DNA of 64,000 bases from Leucobacter chromiireducens subsp. chromiireducens (GCF_016758255.1 NZ_QYAD01000004.1:310001-374000), one strand, 5' to 3'. Shown: positions 27,129-37,822, numbered from the stretch's first letter. The notes: generated from the sequence alone by a model not told the origin. A program made the numbers and translations.

Positions 27129-28366
27129 CGGGTGTTCCGAATCCTTTCCTTAGGCCGGGAGACGCCGGCCGCGGCCAGTTCGGCCTGATAGAGCGCGCCG
27201 TCACGCGCAATCGAGATGACAACGCCCATGGCGGCGAGACAGGCGATGAGCGCCGTACCGCCGGAGCTGATGAGCGGAAGCGGTACACCGAGCACCGGCA
27301 GCACCTCCAGCACGACGCCGATATTCACGAGTGCCTGGCCCACGATCCACACGAGGATACCGCCGACCACGGCCTTGCCGAAGCGATCCCGCGCTCGCGA
27401 GATGACCCGCAGCATCACGATCGTGAGCGCCACGAACATCGCGATCACGAGGAGCGCGCCGATGAGACCGAGCTCCTCACCGATGATCGCGAAGATGTAG
27501 TCGTTGTCGGCCGCCGGTAGCCACGACCACTTGGCCTTTGAGCTGCCAAGCCCCACCCCGAAGAGACCGCCGCCGGCGAGCGCCCAGCGCCCGTGCAGTG
27601 GCTGCCAGCCGAGACCCGAGTAGTCGGCATTGCCCGCCGCGTGACCGAAGAGTCGGTCGAGCCGGTTCTGACTCGTAACGACGAAGAAGACCACGGCGAG
27701 GAGTCCGCCCGCGGCCGTCACCGCGAGGCTCTTCCAACTCACCCCACCGAAGTACATCGCGCCGAACACCATGCCCGCCATGATGAGCACCGTGCCGAGG
27801 TCCTTGCCGAGCAGCACCACGCCGAGCGCGAGCAACGCTCCGGGGATCACCACGGGGATGAGCTCGTGCTTCATGTCCCCGAGTAGTGGCTCCTTGCGCA
27901 GCAGCACGGTGCCGACCCACACGACGAGCGCGAGCTTGAGCGCTTCCGAGGGCTGCGCGCCAAAACTGCCGATCTGGATCCAGTTCCTATTGCCGTACAC
28001 CTCGATACCGAGCGGGGTGAAGACGAGCAGCTGAAGGAACAGCCCAAGACCCAGCAGCCACCACGCCCACTTCTTCCAGAAGTCGATGGGCATCGCCGCG
28101 GCAAGCAGCATCATCGGGAGGCCGATGAGGGCGAAGGTGGCCTGCTTCCAGAAACCACCGAAGAAGCCCTGGTCGTTGAGGTACGAGGTGATCGAAGACG
28201 ACGAGAGCACCATGATGAGCCCGAAGCCCACGAGCAGGAACGTGATTGTGTAGAGCGCAATCACGGTGCGGTCGGTGCCGGTGCGCAGCACGGAACCGAG
28301 GTTGATCCGGGCAAAGCCCGAGCCACGCCCCCCGCTCTCCGCCTGCCCCGCGCTCACTCGGGTCAC
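27125..28366 (-). CDS. ftsW: Septal peptidoglycan polymerase FtsW
   Basis: FtsW is the SEDS glycosyltransferase that polymerises lipid II at the septum together with FtsI. The 413-residue protein has ten membrane helices. Conserved SEDS parts are QPSEALKLALVVW, NDYIFAIIGEELGLIG and the C-terminal PLPLISSGGTALIA. The KWSWLPAADNDYIFA segment holds the conserved acidic residue. The N-terminal 35 residues are cytoplasmic and basic. It overlaps murD and murG by 4 bp each. Confidence 0.97.
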   Translation of the reverse strand: MTRVSAGQAESGGRGSGFARINLGSVLRTGTDRTVIALYTITFLLVGFGLIMVLSSSSITSYLNDQGFFGGFWKQATFALIGLPMMLLAAAMPIDFWKKWAWWLLGLGLFLQLLVFTPLGIEVYGNRNWIQIGSFGAQPSEALKLALVVWVGTVLLRKEPLLGDMKHELIPVVIPGALLALGVVLLGKDLGTVLIMAGMVFGAMYFGGVSWKSLAVTAAGGLLAVVFFVVTSQNRLDRLFGHAAGNADYSGLGWQPLHGRWALAGGGLFGVGLGSSKAKWSWLPAADNDYIFAIIGEELGLIGALLVIAMFVALTIVMLRVISRARDRFGKAVVGGILVWIVGQALVNIGVVLEVLPVLGVPLPLISSGGTALIACLAAMGVVISIARDGALYQAELAAAGVSRPKERIRNTR

Positions 28367-29847
28367 CCCAGCTCGGTCACGGCGGCTTGGAACTGCCGCC
28401 CGCGATCCGAGTAGCTCTCGAACTGATCCATCGATGCGGCAGCGGGTGACAGCAGCACGGTGTCGCCCGGCTGAGCAATGCTCACCGCGGCGGCAACCGC
28501 CGCGGCCATCACTGCGTCGCTCGCATCGATCTCGGCAATGGGTCGCTCGCCCAGGTGCGCACGGAGCGCCGCGAGCACGGGCGCCCGGTCAACTCCGATC
28601 ACCACGGCGCCGCGGAGGCGGTGCGCGTGGGTCGCGACCAGCTGTTCGATGTCGACGCCCTTGAGGAGACCCCCGACGATCCAGACGACATCGGTGAGTG
28701 CGCGGAGCGACGCATCGGCCGCGTGCGCGTTCGTCGCCTTGGAATCATCGATCCAGTGCGCGCCAGCGTGCTCGCCGAGGCGCTGGGTGCGGTGCGGATC
28801 GGGCTGGAAGCTCAGGATCGCGCGTGCGATCTCGGCGGGTTCCACGCCGCGCGAGCGCGCGAGGGCCGCCGCTGCGAGCACATTCTGCACCATGTGCGGT
28901 GCCGCGAGATCGCGCTCATTCAGTTCGTCCACCGTGACCAGTTCGAAGGCTTCCCCGCGACGCTCGGCGTGAAAACCCCGGTCGATGAGGATGCCCTCGA
29001 CGATGCCGAAGCCGCTCGGCGGCGGGGTGTCGAGCCCGAAGCTGATGGCGCGGGCGCCCTCAACCACGTCTGCCTCCTCCACCATGCGCTCGGTCGCTGC
29101 GTCTGCGCGGTTGTACACGCAGGCCACCTGCGTGCCGTCGTACACCTTGGCCTTCGCGGCCCAGTACGCCTCGGCACTGCCGTGCCAATCGAGGTGATCG
29201 TCGGCGAAGTTCAGGCACGCACTCGCGTACGGGGAGATCTGGCCGAGCCGCTCGAGTTGGAAGCTTGAGAGCTCCACCACGAGGGCGTCGTACCCTTGCG
29301 GATCGCGCAGCGCGTCAAGAATGGGCGTGCCGATGTTCCCTGCAGGAGTGACGCGCAGGCCACCCGCGGCGAGCATGTGCGCCGTGAGCTGGGTGGTGGT
29401 CGTCTTACCGTTCGTGCCGGTGATGCAGATCCAGTCGGCGATACGGTCGGTCTTATCGCGCAGTCGCCACCCGAGTTCGATGTCACCCCACACGGTCACA
29501 CCGTTCTCAGCCGCCCATGTGGTGAGCGGGTGATCGGGGCGATAACCGGGTGACACCACGACGAGCTCGGGATCGAACGCGACCAGGTCGGCCAGCTGCG
29601 CGGCGTCATCGCTTGCGGCGAAGCGCTCCGAGCCGATCACGTCGAGGAGGCGCTCTCGATCGGGATCGGGGGCGCCGTAGACCACCCGAACCCGTGCCCC
29701 CAGCTCAACGAGCGTGTCGGCAACCGAAAAGCCCGTCACGCCAAGACCGAGCACGGCCACGCGCAGGCGCGACCAGTCGGCATGCCAGCTGGTGAGCGCC
29801 GCGACGCGCGCCGCCACCGTTTCCGCGTGCGTGTTCTCCACGGTCAT
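28363..29847 (-). CDS. murD: UDP-N-acetylmuramoyl-L-alanine-D-glutamate ligase
   Basis: MurD adds D-glutamate to UDP-MurNAc-L-Ala. It starts with LRVAVLGLGVTGFSVADTL, has the ATP loop ITGTNGKTTTTQL, VVELSSFQLERL, NFADDHLDWHGS with the carbamylated-Lys region following (AYWAAKAKVY), and DSKATNAHA near residue 370. The ATG at 29847 (GGACGAGAG site) is preferred over an open frame to 29874. Length 494. It overlaps ftsW by 4 bp and lies 27 bp after mraY. Confidence 0.97.
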   Translation of the reverse strand: MTVENTHAETVAARVAALTSWHADWSRLRVAVLGLGVTGFSVADTLVELGARVRVVYGAPDPDRERLLDVIGSERFAASDDAAQLADLVAFDPELVVVSPGYRPDHPLTTWAAENGVTVWGDIELGWRLRDKTDRIADWICITGTNGKTTTTQLTAHMLAAGGLRVTPAGNIGTPILDALRDPQGYDALVVELSSFQLERLGQISPYASACLNFADDHLDWHGSAEAYWAAKAKVYDGTQVACVYNRADAATERMVEEADVVEGARAISFGLDTPPPSGFGIVEGILIDRGFHAERRGEAFELVTVDELNERDLAAPHMVQNVLAAAALARSRGVEPAEIARAILSFQPDPHRTQRLGEHAGAHWIDDSKATNAHAADASLRALTDVVWIVGGLLKGVDIEQLVATHAHRLRGAVVIGVDRAPVLAALRAHLGERPIAEIDASDAVMAAAVAAAVSIAQPGDTVLLSPAAASMDQFESYSDRGRQFQAAVTELG

Positions 29848-29874
29848 CTCTCGTCCTGTCCTCAGATCCAACAA

Positions 29875-30960
29875 CTACTGTTGCAGCAGCCACTCGCCGT
29901 AGAAGGCGCCAACGCCCGCCACAACGAAGAGCCCGGCGATGATCCAGAACCGCACCACGACGGTCACTTCGGCCCAGCCCTTGAGCTCGAAGTGGTGATG
30001 GATGGGGCTCATCAGGAAGATGCGCTTGCCCTTCGTCACCTTGAAGTAGAGGCGCTGCACAATCACGGAACCGGTCTCGATGATGAAGAGACCGCCGATG
30101 AGCACGAGCAGCAGCTCGGTCCGGCTGAGGATCGCGAGCGCGGCGATAGCGCCGCCGATGCCCATCGAGCCCGTGTCGCCCATGAAGATCTGGGCGGGGT
30201 TGGTGTTCCACCAGAGGAAGCCGGCGACACCGCCGAGGAACGCCGCCGCGATCACCGCGAGGTCCATCGGATCCCGGGTCTCGTAGCATCCCGCTTCGAA
30301 CGCGGTGGTCGCGCAGTTCTGCGAGGACTGCCAGAAGCCGATGATCAAGTACGCGCCGAACGCGAAGATCGCGGAGCCCGCGGCGAGGCCGTCAAGTCCG
30401 TCGGTCACGTTCACAGCGTTCGTGGTCGCGGTGACGATGAGCATCACCCACACGATGACGAGGATCACGCCGAGCACCACCCCGAGCGACATGAAGTCGA
30501 AGGGCAGATCGCGGAAGAGCGAAATGTGGGTCGACACGGGGGTCAGCCCGGCCTCATTCGCGAACTGCAGGCCGAGCAGCGCGAACGACACCGCGATAAT
30601 CACCTGACCGGCGATCTTCGCCCAACCACCCAGTCCCGCCGACTGCTGCTGGCGGGTCTTCATAAAGTCATCGATGAAGCCGACGAGACCCGCACCCACC
30701 GCCATGAGGATGACGAGCAGCGCCGAAGGCGTGGGCGTCTCCCCCATGATGAGCTTGCCCAAGAAGTAGGCGATCACGGAGCCGGAAATGAAAATGATGC
30801 CGCCCATGGTGGGCGTACCACGCTTCACCTCGTGCTCCTTCGGCCCGTCCACGCGGATGGGCTGCCCCCACTTCAGGCGGTTGAAGATACGCACGAACAC
30901 CGGCGTCAGCAAGAGCGAATACAGCAGCGAGAAGCCGCCGGCGATCAACAGAGCGATCAT
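29875..30960 (-). CDS. mraY: Phospho-N-acetylmuramoyl-pentapeptide transferase
   Basis: MraY transfers phospho-MurNAc-pentapeptide to undecaprenyl phosphate to form lipid I. It has ten membrane helices in 361 residues. The catalytic Asp residues are in [14 protein letters not shown] and [12 protein letters not shown]; the magnesium-binding [10 protein letters not shown] and the [13 protein letters not shown] motif are intact. The ATG overlaps the murF stop by 4 bp. Position in the cluster is standard. Confidence 0.98.
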   Translation of the reverse strand: MIALLIAGGFSLLYSLLLTPVFVRIFNRLKWGQPIRVDGPKEHEVKRGTPTMGGIIFISGSVIAYFLGKLIMGETPTPSALLVILMAVGAGLVGFIDDFMKTRQQQSAGLGGWAKIAGQVIIAVSFALLGLQFANEAGLTPVSTHISLFRDLPFDFMSLGVVLGVILVIVWVMLIVTATTNAVNVTDGLDGLAAGSAIFAFGAYLIIGFWQSSQNCATTAFEAGCYETRDPMDLAVIAAAFLGGVAGFLWWNTNPAQIFMGDTGSMGIGGAIAALAILSRTELLLVLIGGLFIIETGSVIVQRLYFKVTKGKRIFLMSPIHHHFELKGWAEVTVVVRFWIIAGLFVVAGVGAFYGEWLLQQ

Positions 30961-32366
30961 GCGAAGGCCTCCCCCAGGCGATCGCCGAGGAAGCGGAGCC
31001 CCGCGGCGTTCGATGATTTCACAAGAACAGTGTCGTTGGGCTGCAGCGTGCGCGCCAGATAGTCGAACGCGGAGTCCTGATCCTCAAAGAAGACGCTCTC
31101 GCCGTCCCAGGATCCCTCGTTGATCGCGCTGATGTGCAGGTTGCGCGCCTCGGTTCCGACCACGACGAGTTCGGAGATGCGCAGGCGAACCGCCTGCAGC
31201 CCGATGCGAATATGCTCCTCGATCGAGTACTCACCGAGCTCGCTCATCGCGCCGAGCACGGCAACCGTGCGCCCCTCGGGCTTTGCGATCTGGGCGAGCG
31301 TGCGCAGGCCCGCGCTCATCGAGTCGGGGCTCGCGTTGTATGCATCGTTGATGATGGTCACGCCGTCGCGGCCGCCCATCACCTCCATCCGCCAGCGGGC
31401 AGCGCGAGTCGCGCCCTCGAGCGCGGCGACCACGTCAGCGAGCGAGAGGCCGAGCTCGAGGCCCACCGTCGCGGCGGCCAGTGCGTTCGTGACGTGGTGC
31501 TCACCGAGGACACGGAACACCACCGGGTGCGATTCGCCGTCGGCATGGATTGTGAAGCGGGTGCCGCTCGCGTCAGAGTCGACGTCGCTTGCGCGAACGT
31601 CGGCCTCCGGGTGGCGCCCAAACCAGCGCACCCGCGCCTGGGTGAGCTCGCCCATGCGTGACACGTACGCGTCGTCACGGTTGAGCACGGCAACCGCCGT
31701 CTCGGGCAGGTCGCGCACCATCTCGCTCTTCGTACGGAAGGTGGTGTCGATGCCGCCGAACTCGCCAGCGTGCGCGAGCCCTACGGTGAGCACGACACCG
31801 ATGTGCGGGGGCGCCATGCCGGTGAGGCGAGCAATTTCACCCTCGGCGCTCGCGCCCATCTCAGCAACGAGCGTTCGGGTGTCGTCTTCGACGCGCAGCA
31901 TGGTGAGCGGTCCGCCCACCTCGTTGTTGAATGACTTTTCCGAAGCCACGAAGGTGCCCACGCGCTCTGCCATCGCGGCGACGAGGTTCTTCGTGGTGGT
32001 TTTGCCGTTGGAGCCGGTGATGCCGACGATGGTGAGTTCGCCAGCGGCGCGCACACGGCGTACCACTTCGGTGGCGAGCGCGCCGAGCGCATCAGTCGTG
32101 TCGGCCACAATGATCTGCGGCACCCGACCATCGATCTCGCGCTCACCGACCACGAGCGCCGCGCCCGCGGCAATTGCCTGCGGGACAAAACGGTGGCCGT
32201 CGGTCTCTTCGCCGCGCCGGGCGAAGAAGATCTGCCCGGGGGCCACCTCGCGAGAATCGGTCTGCGACTCCCCGCGCACGGGTGTCTCGGGTCCGGCACC
32301 GGAAGTGCCGGGCACCAGGCGTCCGCCGGTGGCGGCCGCAATCTCAGCGAGCGTCAGTTCAATCAC
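30957..32366 (-). CDS. murF: UDP-MurNAc-tripeptide-D-alanyl-D-alanine ligase
   Basis: MurF adds the D-Ala-D-Ala dipeptide and completes the soluble wall precursor. The 469-residue protein has an N-terminal UDP-binding domain ([22 protein letters not shown]), the ATP loop [17 protein letters not shown], the [16 protein letters not shown] segment, [13 protein letters not shown] and [12 protein letters not shown]. It lies between murE and mraY with 4-bp overlaps on both sides. Its tripeptide substrate in this organism probably does not carry diaminopimelate, judging from the MurE sequence. Confidence 0.97.
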   Translation of the reverse strand: MIELTLAEIAAATGGRLVPGTSGAGPETPVRGESQTDSREVAPGQIFFARRGEETDGHRFVPQAIAAGAALVVGEREIDGRVPQIIVADTTDALGALATEVVRRVRAAGELTIVGITGSNGKTTTKNLVAAMAERVGTFVASEKSFNNEVGGPLTMLRVEDDTRTLVAEMGASAEGEIARLTGMAPPHIGVVLTVGLAHAGEFGGIDTTFRTKSEMVRDLPETAVAVLNRDDAYVSRMGELTQARVRWFGRHPEADVRASDVDSDASGTRFTIHADGESHPVVFRVLGEHHVTNALAAATVGLELGLSLADVVAALEGATRAARWRMEVMGGRDGVTIINDAYNASPDSMSAGLRTLAQIAKPEGRTVAVLGAMSELGEYSIEEHIRIGLQAVRLRISELVVVGTEARNLHISAINEGSWDGESVFFEDQDSAFDYLARTLQPNDTVLVKSSNAAGLRFLGDRLGEAFA

Positions 32367-33919
32367 TGGAGCAATCCTGCCTCGCGGAGCGCCCCGCGTA
32401 CTTCATCCCGCGCCGAGTAGGGAAGAAACTGCCCGGCGATTTCCTGGTGATCCTCGTGTCCGGGACCGGCATACAGGATAACGTCCCCCGCTTCGGCGAG
32501 CGAAATGGCGAGCCGCACGGCCTTCCGCGGATCGCCCTCCTCGATCACCTCTGCGTGGTTCGCCGAGCGTGCGCCGGCGAGCAACTGCGCACGGATCGCC
32601 TCGGGCGGCTCCGATCGCGGGTGGTAGTCGCAAATGATCACCGTGTCGGCGCCCGCAGCGGCGATCCGGCCCATCTCCTCGCGCTTCGTCGTGTCACGGT
32701 CGCCGTCAGCGCCAAACATGAAGATGATTTTTCCCGGGGCGACTTCGCCGAGTGCCTCGAGCATCGCCTCGAACGATCCCGGCGTGTGGCCGTAGTCCAC
32801 GAAGAAGCGGGGGCCGCGCGAGCCCGGCTCGGTCATCTCCTCGAGACGCCCGGGGATGTAGACCGGGATCCTGCCCCGCTCAAGTCCAGCCGCGACCTGT
32901 TCGAGTGGCACCCCTGCCTCGTGCAGCATGATGAGCGCGAGGGCGGCGTTCTCCGCCATGAAGCGGCCAAACACGGGCACGCTGCCGCGGAAGTGGGCGC
33001 CCTCGGGTCCCTGCAGCACGAACGACACACCGTCGAGTGTCTGCGCGGTGATCGCGAGGTGCCAGTCGGCCTGCTGCCCGTACTCGGTGGCCAGGCGGGT
33101 CACTGGAATCTGCGACTCACGCGCGATTCGCTGCCCGTACGCGGAATCGACAACCACAACCCCGCGCGCCGCGCGCTCCGGGGTGAAGAGCGCAAGCTTC
33201 GCGGCGAAGTAGGACTCCAGGTCACCGAACTCGTCCAGGTGATCCTGCGAGAAGTTGTTGAACGCGACCACGTCGAAGTGCACGCCGTCGAGCCGGTGAC
33301 GCACCACCGCCTGCGCGGACACCTCGATCGCCACGGCATCAACGTCGCGCTCGCGCATGCGGGCGAGCAGACCGTGCAGTTCGGAGGCCTCGGGGCTCGT
33401 GAGGTTTGCTGGGATCACCTCGTCGCCGACCCGGCGTTCCGCCGTCGAGCTCAGCCCGGGAGTGAGTCCGGCGGCCTGCATCAGCTCAGCGAGGATGTAC
33501 ACGACGCTGGTCTTGCCGTTCGTCCCGGTGACCCCGAGCATCTTCGGCGCGAAGTCGTCGGTGCGGTACACCGCGGCGGAGACCGCGCCGAGCAGCTCGC
33601 GCGGGTGCGCCTCCGAGATGAGGATCGGCAGGGCGATCCCGGCCTCGCCCGCGCGCTCCGCGCCAGCAGCGTCGGTGAGCATCGCGTGAGCGCCGAGCGC
33701 CAGCGCCTGTGCGGCAAAGTCTGCTCCGTGTCGCTTTGCCCCCGGCATCCCGATATACAGATCGCCGGCGCGCACGTCGCGCGAATCGAGCGACACGCCC
33801 GTCACCACCACGCCCTCGAGCGACCCGCGTGCGTCGAGCCCGAAGCGGGTCGCGAGCTCAGCGAGCGAAAACGGGGTGGGGGTCTGCGGGCGAATGCTCA
33901 GCGCATCTCCGGTACTCAC
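32363..33919 (-). CDS. murE: MurE-type UDP-MurNAc-dipeptide ligase with altered specificity motifs
   Basis: MurE adds the third amino acid to UDP-MurNAc-L-Ala-D-Glu. The N-terminal domain (residues 1-105), ATP loop GTNGKTS and the Lys in YFAAKLALF are those of MurE. Several diagnostic positions differ: the diaminopimelate motif DNPR is replaced by DYHPRSEPP (from residue 431), the usual GKGHE is GPGHE, and EVSSHAL is EVSAQAV. The third residue is therefore unlikely to be meso-diaminopimelate, in line with the B-type peptidoglycan of Microbacteriaceae. Length 518. It has a GTG or ATG start at 33919, 26 bp after ftsI, and overlaps murF by 4 bp. Confidence 0.93.
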   Translation of the reverse strand: MSTGDALSIRPQTPTPFSLAELATRFGLDARGSLEGVVVTGVSLDSRDVRAGDLYIGMPGAKRHGADFAAQALALGAHAMLTDAAGAERAGEAGIALPILISEAHPRELLGAVSAAVYRTDDFAPKMLGVTGTNGKTSVVYILAELMQAAGLTPGLSSTAERRVGDEVIPANLTSPEASELHGLLARMRERDVDAVAIEVSAQAVVRHRLDGVHFDVVAFNNFSQDHLDEFGDLESYFAAKLALFTPERAARGVVVVDSAYGQRIARESQIPVTRLATEYGQQADWHLAITAQTLDGVSFVLQGPEGAHFRGSVPVFGRFMAENAALALIMLHEAGVPLEQVAAGLERGRIPVYIPGRLEEMTEPGSRGPRFFVDYGHTPGSFEAMLEALGEVAPGKIIFMFGADGDRDTTKREEMGRIAAAGADTVIICDYHPRSEPPEAIRAQLLAGARSANHAEVIEEGDPRKAVRLAISLAEAGDVILYAGPGHEDHQEIAGQFLPYSARDEVRGALREAGLLQ

Positions 33920-33945
33920 GTGGGTGTGCCTCCTGCGGGCGTGGT

Positions 33946-35742
33946 CTAGTACTCCGTGGGGAGCGGTGTGAACTCCCCGGTGGAGGGCGGGATATGGAAG
34001 GTACGGATTGTCGCTTCAGCGGCTTCACGGAAACTGGTGATCGCCGCGACGCCGCCGTCCCCCGCCGACGGGAACGCAATCGATGCTACCGCGACGTACT
34101 GCGGATCGTCGGCGGGGAAGATCCCGGCGAAGGAGTGAACGTAGTCCTCGCGGTAGCCGCCCTGGTTGTCAGACTGCTCCGCGGTGCCCGTCTTTCCAGC
34201 GATGCGGTAGCCGGGAATCTTGATCAGGTCTTTGTACCAGCCCTCGGTCACGACGGTTTCGAGCATCGCCATCACGTCGTCCGCGGTGCTCTCTGAAATG
34301 GCGCGGACCTCTTCTCCGTGATCCGGCTTCGTGCTGGTGCCGTCGGGTTTCGTGCAGCTCTCAACAAGGGCGGGCGGGATTCGCACGCCGCCGTTCGCGA
34401 ACGTCTGGTAGATCCCCGCGGTCTGCACGATGGTTGTCGAGAGCCCCTGGCCGAACATCGTGTTGTAAGACGTCTGGGGATCCCAATCCTCGACTGCCGG
34501 CAGCTGGCCACTGTCTTCAAGCGGCATGCCCGCCTCGGTCGAGGCGCCCACCCCAAACTTCTGCAGGTACTCGTACCGCTTCTCCGGGCTGACCGCGCTG
34601 CCGAGCGTGGCAATACCCACGTTGGAGGACTGGGTGAGGATGCCGGTGAGCGTCCAGGGCATCGGCTCGTGGTTGAACGAGTCGCCGAAGCGGGCGTCAG
34701 GAACGGGCTCGATGTAGTCGGGGGTGAGGTTTTGGGTGAGCGGCGTCGCGGCGCCTTCCTCGATGAGCGTCGCGGCGGTGAGGGGCTTGAACGTGGAGCC
34801 GGGCTCGTACGGCGAGACAAACGAGCGCGCTTCGCGCTTCAACGGGTCGGAGGCGTCAACATCGTTGGGGTCGACGGAACCGTCCTCAGCGACCGCAACA
34901 AGCTCACCCGTCTTCACGTTCATGATGACGAGATAGCCGTACTCCGCGCCGACCTCCTGGACCTGCGCGTTGATGGTCTGCTGTGCCTCCCATTGCAGGT
35001 CGCGGTCGAGGCTGAGCTTCACCGTGCCGCCGTTCTCCGCCTTCCGCGTCACGACGACGCTGCCGGGCAGCGGCACGCCGTCTGCTCCGCGCTCGTAGAT
35101 CTCCGACCCCGCGACACCGGTGAGGCACGTGTCCTCTGCGAGCTCGATGCCCGCCTGAGGCACGTCCTCAAAGCCCGCGAAACCAACGATGTTGCCGGCC
35201 ACCGCGCCGTTCGGGTATGTGCGGGTGTGGTGGCTTTCGAACGTCAGCCACGGAATCTGCAGCGCCTTGAGCGCATTCAGCTGCTCGAGGTCGACGCCGC
35301 GCTTCACGTATGCAAAGTCAGACTTCTTGTTGATCTCGAGCGCATCGTCAACGATCTTCTGGATCTCAGCGGCGCTCTGTCCCGTAATCTCGCCGATCTC
35401 GCCGAACGCTTGCTTCGCCGTGACCTCGACCGTCGCGATTCCGCCGCGCTCGGGGTCGGCGCGCCAGAATCGGCCGCCCTTGACGATCGTGTTCTTGGGC
35501 GACAGCTGTACGTCGTACCGCTCATCGGTGGTGGCGAGCACCTCGCCGTTGCGATCGACGATGTCGCCGCGAATGCTCGGCACCGTAATCGGCACCGCGC
35601 GCTTATCCTTCGCATCTTCGTTCAGCTGCGGCGCCGAGATCACCTGGACGTCCACGAGCCGGATCAGGAACACCGCGGCCGTGATCACGACGATGATGAG
35701 CGCGATCAGGCGCCGTGTGGCTCCGCCGCGCAGACTCCGCAT
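33946..35742 (-). CDS. ftsI: Septal transpeptidase FtsI (penicillin-binding protein)
   Basis: FtsI (PbpB) cross-links septal peptidoglycan with FtsW. A short cytoplasmic part and one membrane helix (residues 11-28, IALIIVVITAAVFLIRLVDV) lead to the pedestal domain. The transpeptidase domain has the catalytic Ser316 in STFK, the SSN motif in LTQSSNVGIA and GKTGTAEQ. No PASTA domain follows. Length is 598. The 27-bp gap to the ftsL-like gene and the 26-bp gap to murE place it in the main operon. It is a target of beta-lactams. Confidence 0.97.
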   Translation of the reverse strand: MRSLRGGATRRLIALIIVVITAAVFLIRLVDVQVISAPQLNEDAKDKRAVPITVPSIRGDIVDRNGEVLATTDERYDVQLSPKNTIVKGGRFWRADPERGGIATVEVTAKQAFGEIGEITGQSAAEIQKIVDDALEINKKSDFAYVKRGVDLEQLNALKALQIPWLTFESHHTRTYPNGAVAGNIVGFAGFEDVPQAGIELAEDTCLTGVAGSEIYERGADGVPLPGSVVVTRKAENGGTVKLSLDRDLQWEAQQTINAQVQEVGAEYGYLVIMNVKTGELVAVAEDGSVDPNDVDASDPLKREARSFVSPYEPGSTFKPLTAATLIEEGAATPLTQNLTPDYIEPVPDARFGDSFNHEPMPWTLTGILTQSSNVGIATLGSAVSPEKRYEYLQKFGVGASTEAGMPLEDSGQLPAVEDWDPQTSYNTMFGQGLSTTIVQTAGIYQTFANGGVRIPPALVESCTKPDGTSTKPDHGEEVRAISESTADDVMAMLETVVTEGWYKDLIKIPGYRIAGKTGTAEQSDNQGGYREDYVHSFAGIFPADDPQYVAVASIAFPSAGDGGVAAITSFREAAEATIRTFHIPPSTGEFTPLPTEY

Positions 35743-35769
35743 TCCGATCCTCCCGTACGAGCTGCCGGG

Positions 35770-36375
35770 TTAGTGGGTCTCGGGTGCGGGCAGCTTGCCC
35801 TGCCACCGTACCGCCGGCTCGCTCGGACCCGCCTGGGCGGAGGCGCCTGCGCCGTCACGAGGAACGAGAAGCCCCGCTGCGTCGACCACCGGCATCGTCT
35901 CGAGGGTGGCGTTGGGCACCAGGTTCCCCCGCGCCTCAGAGGTCTCCGACTCGAGCGCGCCAAGCACCGCTCCGTCACTCATGCGCAGGGTCGCCGGGCG
36001 TGAGTTCTGCACCATGCCGAGCGCGGCCGCGTTCTCCGCGAGGTTCTGGGGCGAGGAGAGCTTGTCAACGTTCTGCGAGAGCACCCGCTCCACGCGGGCG
36101 AGGTCGCGCTGCTCGAGCTCGAGCGCACGCGTCTCGTAGGCGCCCTGCGAGATCGCGATGCTGAGCCCGAGCTGCGTCGCGAGGATCACGAGGATCACGC
36201 CGACGGCAACGAGCGAGCCAACGAGCGGGCTCAGCCCGGCGCGCTTGCGCTGCTGCGGGGCCGCAGGGGCAAGGCGCAGGTGGCGCTCGCTCGGCGCGGC
36301 CGGGGTGCTCTGTGGCGCGAGTTCGAAGCTGTGCTCCAGATCGCGGTCGAACTCGATCGGCACCGTGTTGTTCAT
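35770..36375 (-). CDS. ftsL: FtsL-like division protein
   Basis: A bitopic protein of 201 residues: 47 cytoplasmic residues, a membrane helix (about 48-70, [20 protein letters not shown]), then a heptad-rich extracytoplasmic helix ([20 protein letters not shown]) that should form the coiled coil with FtsB. The end is Pro/Ala-rich. Sequence similarity to FtsL is weak, as in all actinobacteria (Rv2164c in M. tuberculosis), but the position between rsmH and ftsI and the topology support the call. It overlaps rsmH by 4 bp (ATGA). Confidence 0.88.
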   Translation of the reverse strand: MNNTVPIEFDRDLEHSFELAPQSTPAAPSERHLRLAPAAPQQRKRAGLSPLVGSLVAVGVILVILATQLGLSIAISQGAYETRALELEQRDLARVERVLSQNVDKLSSPQNLAENAAALGMVQNSRPATLRMSDGAVLGALESETSEARGNLVPNATLETMPVVDAAGLLVPRDGAGASAQAGPSEPAVRWQGKLPAPETH

Positions 36376-37340
36376 CGCACGTCCCTCGCTCGTTCGGCGG
36401 CGCGGAGCCGCACGGGGATCGCTCGCGGGTTGCGGGCGCGTTCAGCGTCGTCAGCGAGCTCGGCGCCGCGGGTGAGCAGACGGAACTCGGGACGGTGCTC
36501 GGGGAGCTCAACCGGCAGCCCAGCGGGAGCGGTCGAGCGGCTCCGCTTCGTGAGCTCGCGCTTCACGAGGCGATCCTCAAGCGATTGGTAGGACATGATG
36601 ACGGCGCGGCCACCCAGGTTCAGCAGATCGAGCGCCGCGGGAATCGCGCGCTCAAGAACGGAGAGTTCACCGTTTACCTCGATGCGGAGCGCCTGGAACA
36701 CCCGCTTCGCGGGGTGGCGCTGATCCCGCACCGCGGCCGGCGTAGCCTGCTGAAGCACGTCGACCAGTTGTCCACTTCGTTCGATGGGCGCCTCGGCTCG
36801 CGCCGCGACAATCGCGCGAGCGTAGCGCCCGGCGAGCGGTTCCTCGCCGTAGCGTTCGAAGATCGCGCGGAGCCGGCCCTCCGGTGCGGTCTGCAGCACC
36901 TCGGCGGCGGTTTCGCCCCGGCTCTGGTCCATGCGCATGTCGAGCGGGGCGTCCTGCGCGTATGCGAAGCCGCGATCCGCCTCATCAAGCTGCAGTGAGG
37001 AGACACCGAGATCGAAGAGCACGCCGTCGATGCGCTCAAAACCGGCGCCGCGCACCGCCTCCGCGATCTCGTCGTAGACGGCGTGCACACGAATTGCGCG
37101 GTCGCCGAAGCGTTCCAGCCGTTTCCCGGCAAGCGCGAGCGCTTCCGTGTCGCGGTCCAGGCCAATCAGTGTGAGGCCAGGGTGAGCGGACAGCAGTGCC
37201 TCACTGTGGCCGCCCATGCCGAGCGTCGCATCAACGAGCACGGCGCCCTCACGGCTCGCCGCGGGGGCGAGGAGTTCCAGGCAGCGATCAAGCAGCACGG
37301 GGACGTGCAGCTCACTGGGGTCGCGGGTATCAATCGTCAT
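36372..37340 (-). CDS. rsmH: 16S rRNA (cytosine1402-N4)-methyltransferase
   Basis: RsmH (MraW) methylates C1402 of 16S rRNA using SAM. The 322-residue protein has [13 protein letters not shown] at the N-terminus, the SAM site [24 protein letters not shown], and [21 protein letters not shown] followed by PLDMRMDQ. The C-terminal part has [13 protein letters not shown]. It is the second gene of the dcw cluster, 10 bp after mraZ, and overlaps the ftsL-like gene. Confidence 0.98.
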   Translation of the reverse strand: MTIDTRDPSELHVPVLLDRCLELLAPAASREGAVLVDATLGMGGHSEALLSAHPGLTLIGLDRDTEALALAGKRLERFGDRAIRVHAVYDEIAEAVRGAGFERIDGVLFDLGVSSLQLDEADRGFAYAQDAPLDMRMDQSRGETAAEVLQTAPEGRLRAIFERYGEEPLAGRYARAIVAARAEAPIERSGQLVDVLQQATPAAVRDQRHPAKRVFQALRIEVNGELSVLERAIPAALDLLNLGGRAVIMSYQSLEDRLVKRELTKRSRSTAPAGLPVELPEHRPEFRLLTRGAELADDAERARNPRAIPVRLRAAERARDVR

Positions 37341-37350
37341 GATGTCCGGG

Positions 37351-37782
37351 CTAGAACATGCCCGGGATCACCTCCCCGTCAGTTTCGGAAAATGCTGCTT
37401 CTTGTTCACGCAGGTAGGTCTCCCACGCAGTGGCGTCCCAAATCTCAGCTCGAGACCCGGCGCCGATCACGGCGAGATCGCGATCGAGCCCCGCGTAGTC
37501 ACGCAGGCCAGGCGGGATCGTCACGCGATGCTGCTTGTCCGGCGTCTCCGGGTGTGCGCCCGAGAGGAACACACGCAGGTAGTCGCGAGCGTGCTTCGAG
37601 GTCATCGGCGCTTGGCTGATGCGCTCGTGCATTGCGGTGAACTCCTGCTCGCTGAAGACGTACAGGCAGTGCTCCTGCCCACGCGTAATAACGAGTCCGT
37701 CGGAGAGCTCGTCACGGAACTTTGCGGGAAGGATGAGCCGCCCTTTGTCGTCGAGCTTGGGCGTGAAGGTTCCCAAGAACAT
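37351..37782 (-). CDS. mraZ: Transcriptional regulator MraZ
   Basis: MraZ is a ring-forming DNA-binding protein with two SpoVT/AbrB domains that represses (or in some species activates) its own dcw operon. The first domain is [26 protein letters not shown]; the second, from about residue 79, includes [28 protein letters not shown]. The 143-residue length is standard. The ATG at 37782 has a GGAGGGAGG site; the frame stays open upstream but is not coding. Boxes of the MraZ type lie 41-80 bp upstream of the start, so autoregulation is likely. Confidence 0.97.
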   Translation of the reverse strand: MFLGTFTPKLDDKGRLILPAKFRDELSDGLVITRGQEHCLYVFSEQEFTAMHERISQAPMTSKHARDYLRVFLSGAHPETPDKQHRVTIPPGLRDYAGLDRDLAVIGAGSRAEIWDATAWETYLREQEAAFSETDGEVIPGMF

Positions 37783-37822
37783 GGGTTCCTCCCTCCGCCG
37801 GATCGACTTGGGCACCAGACTA

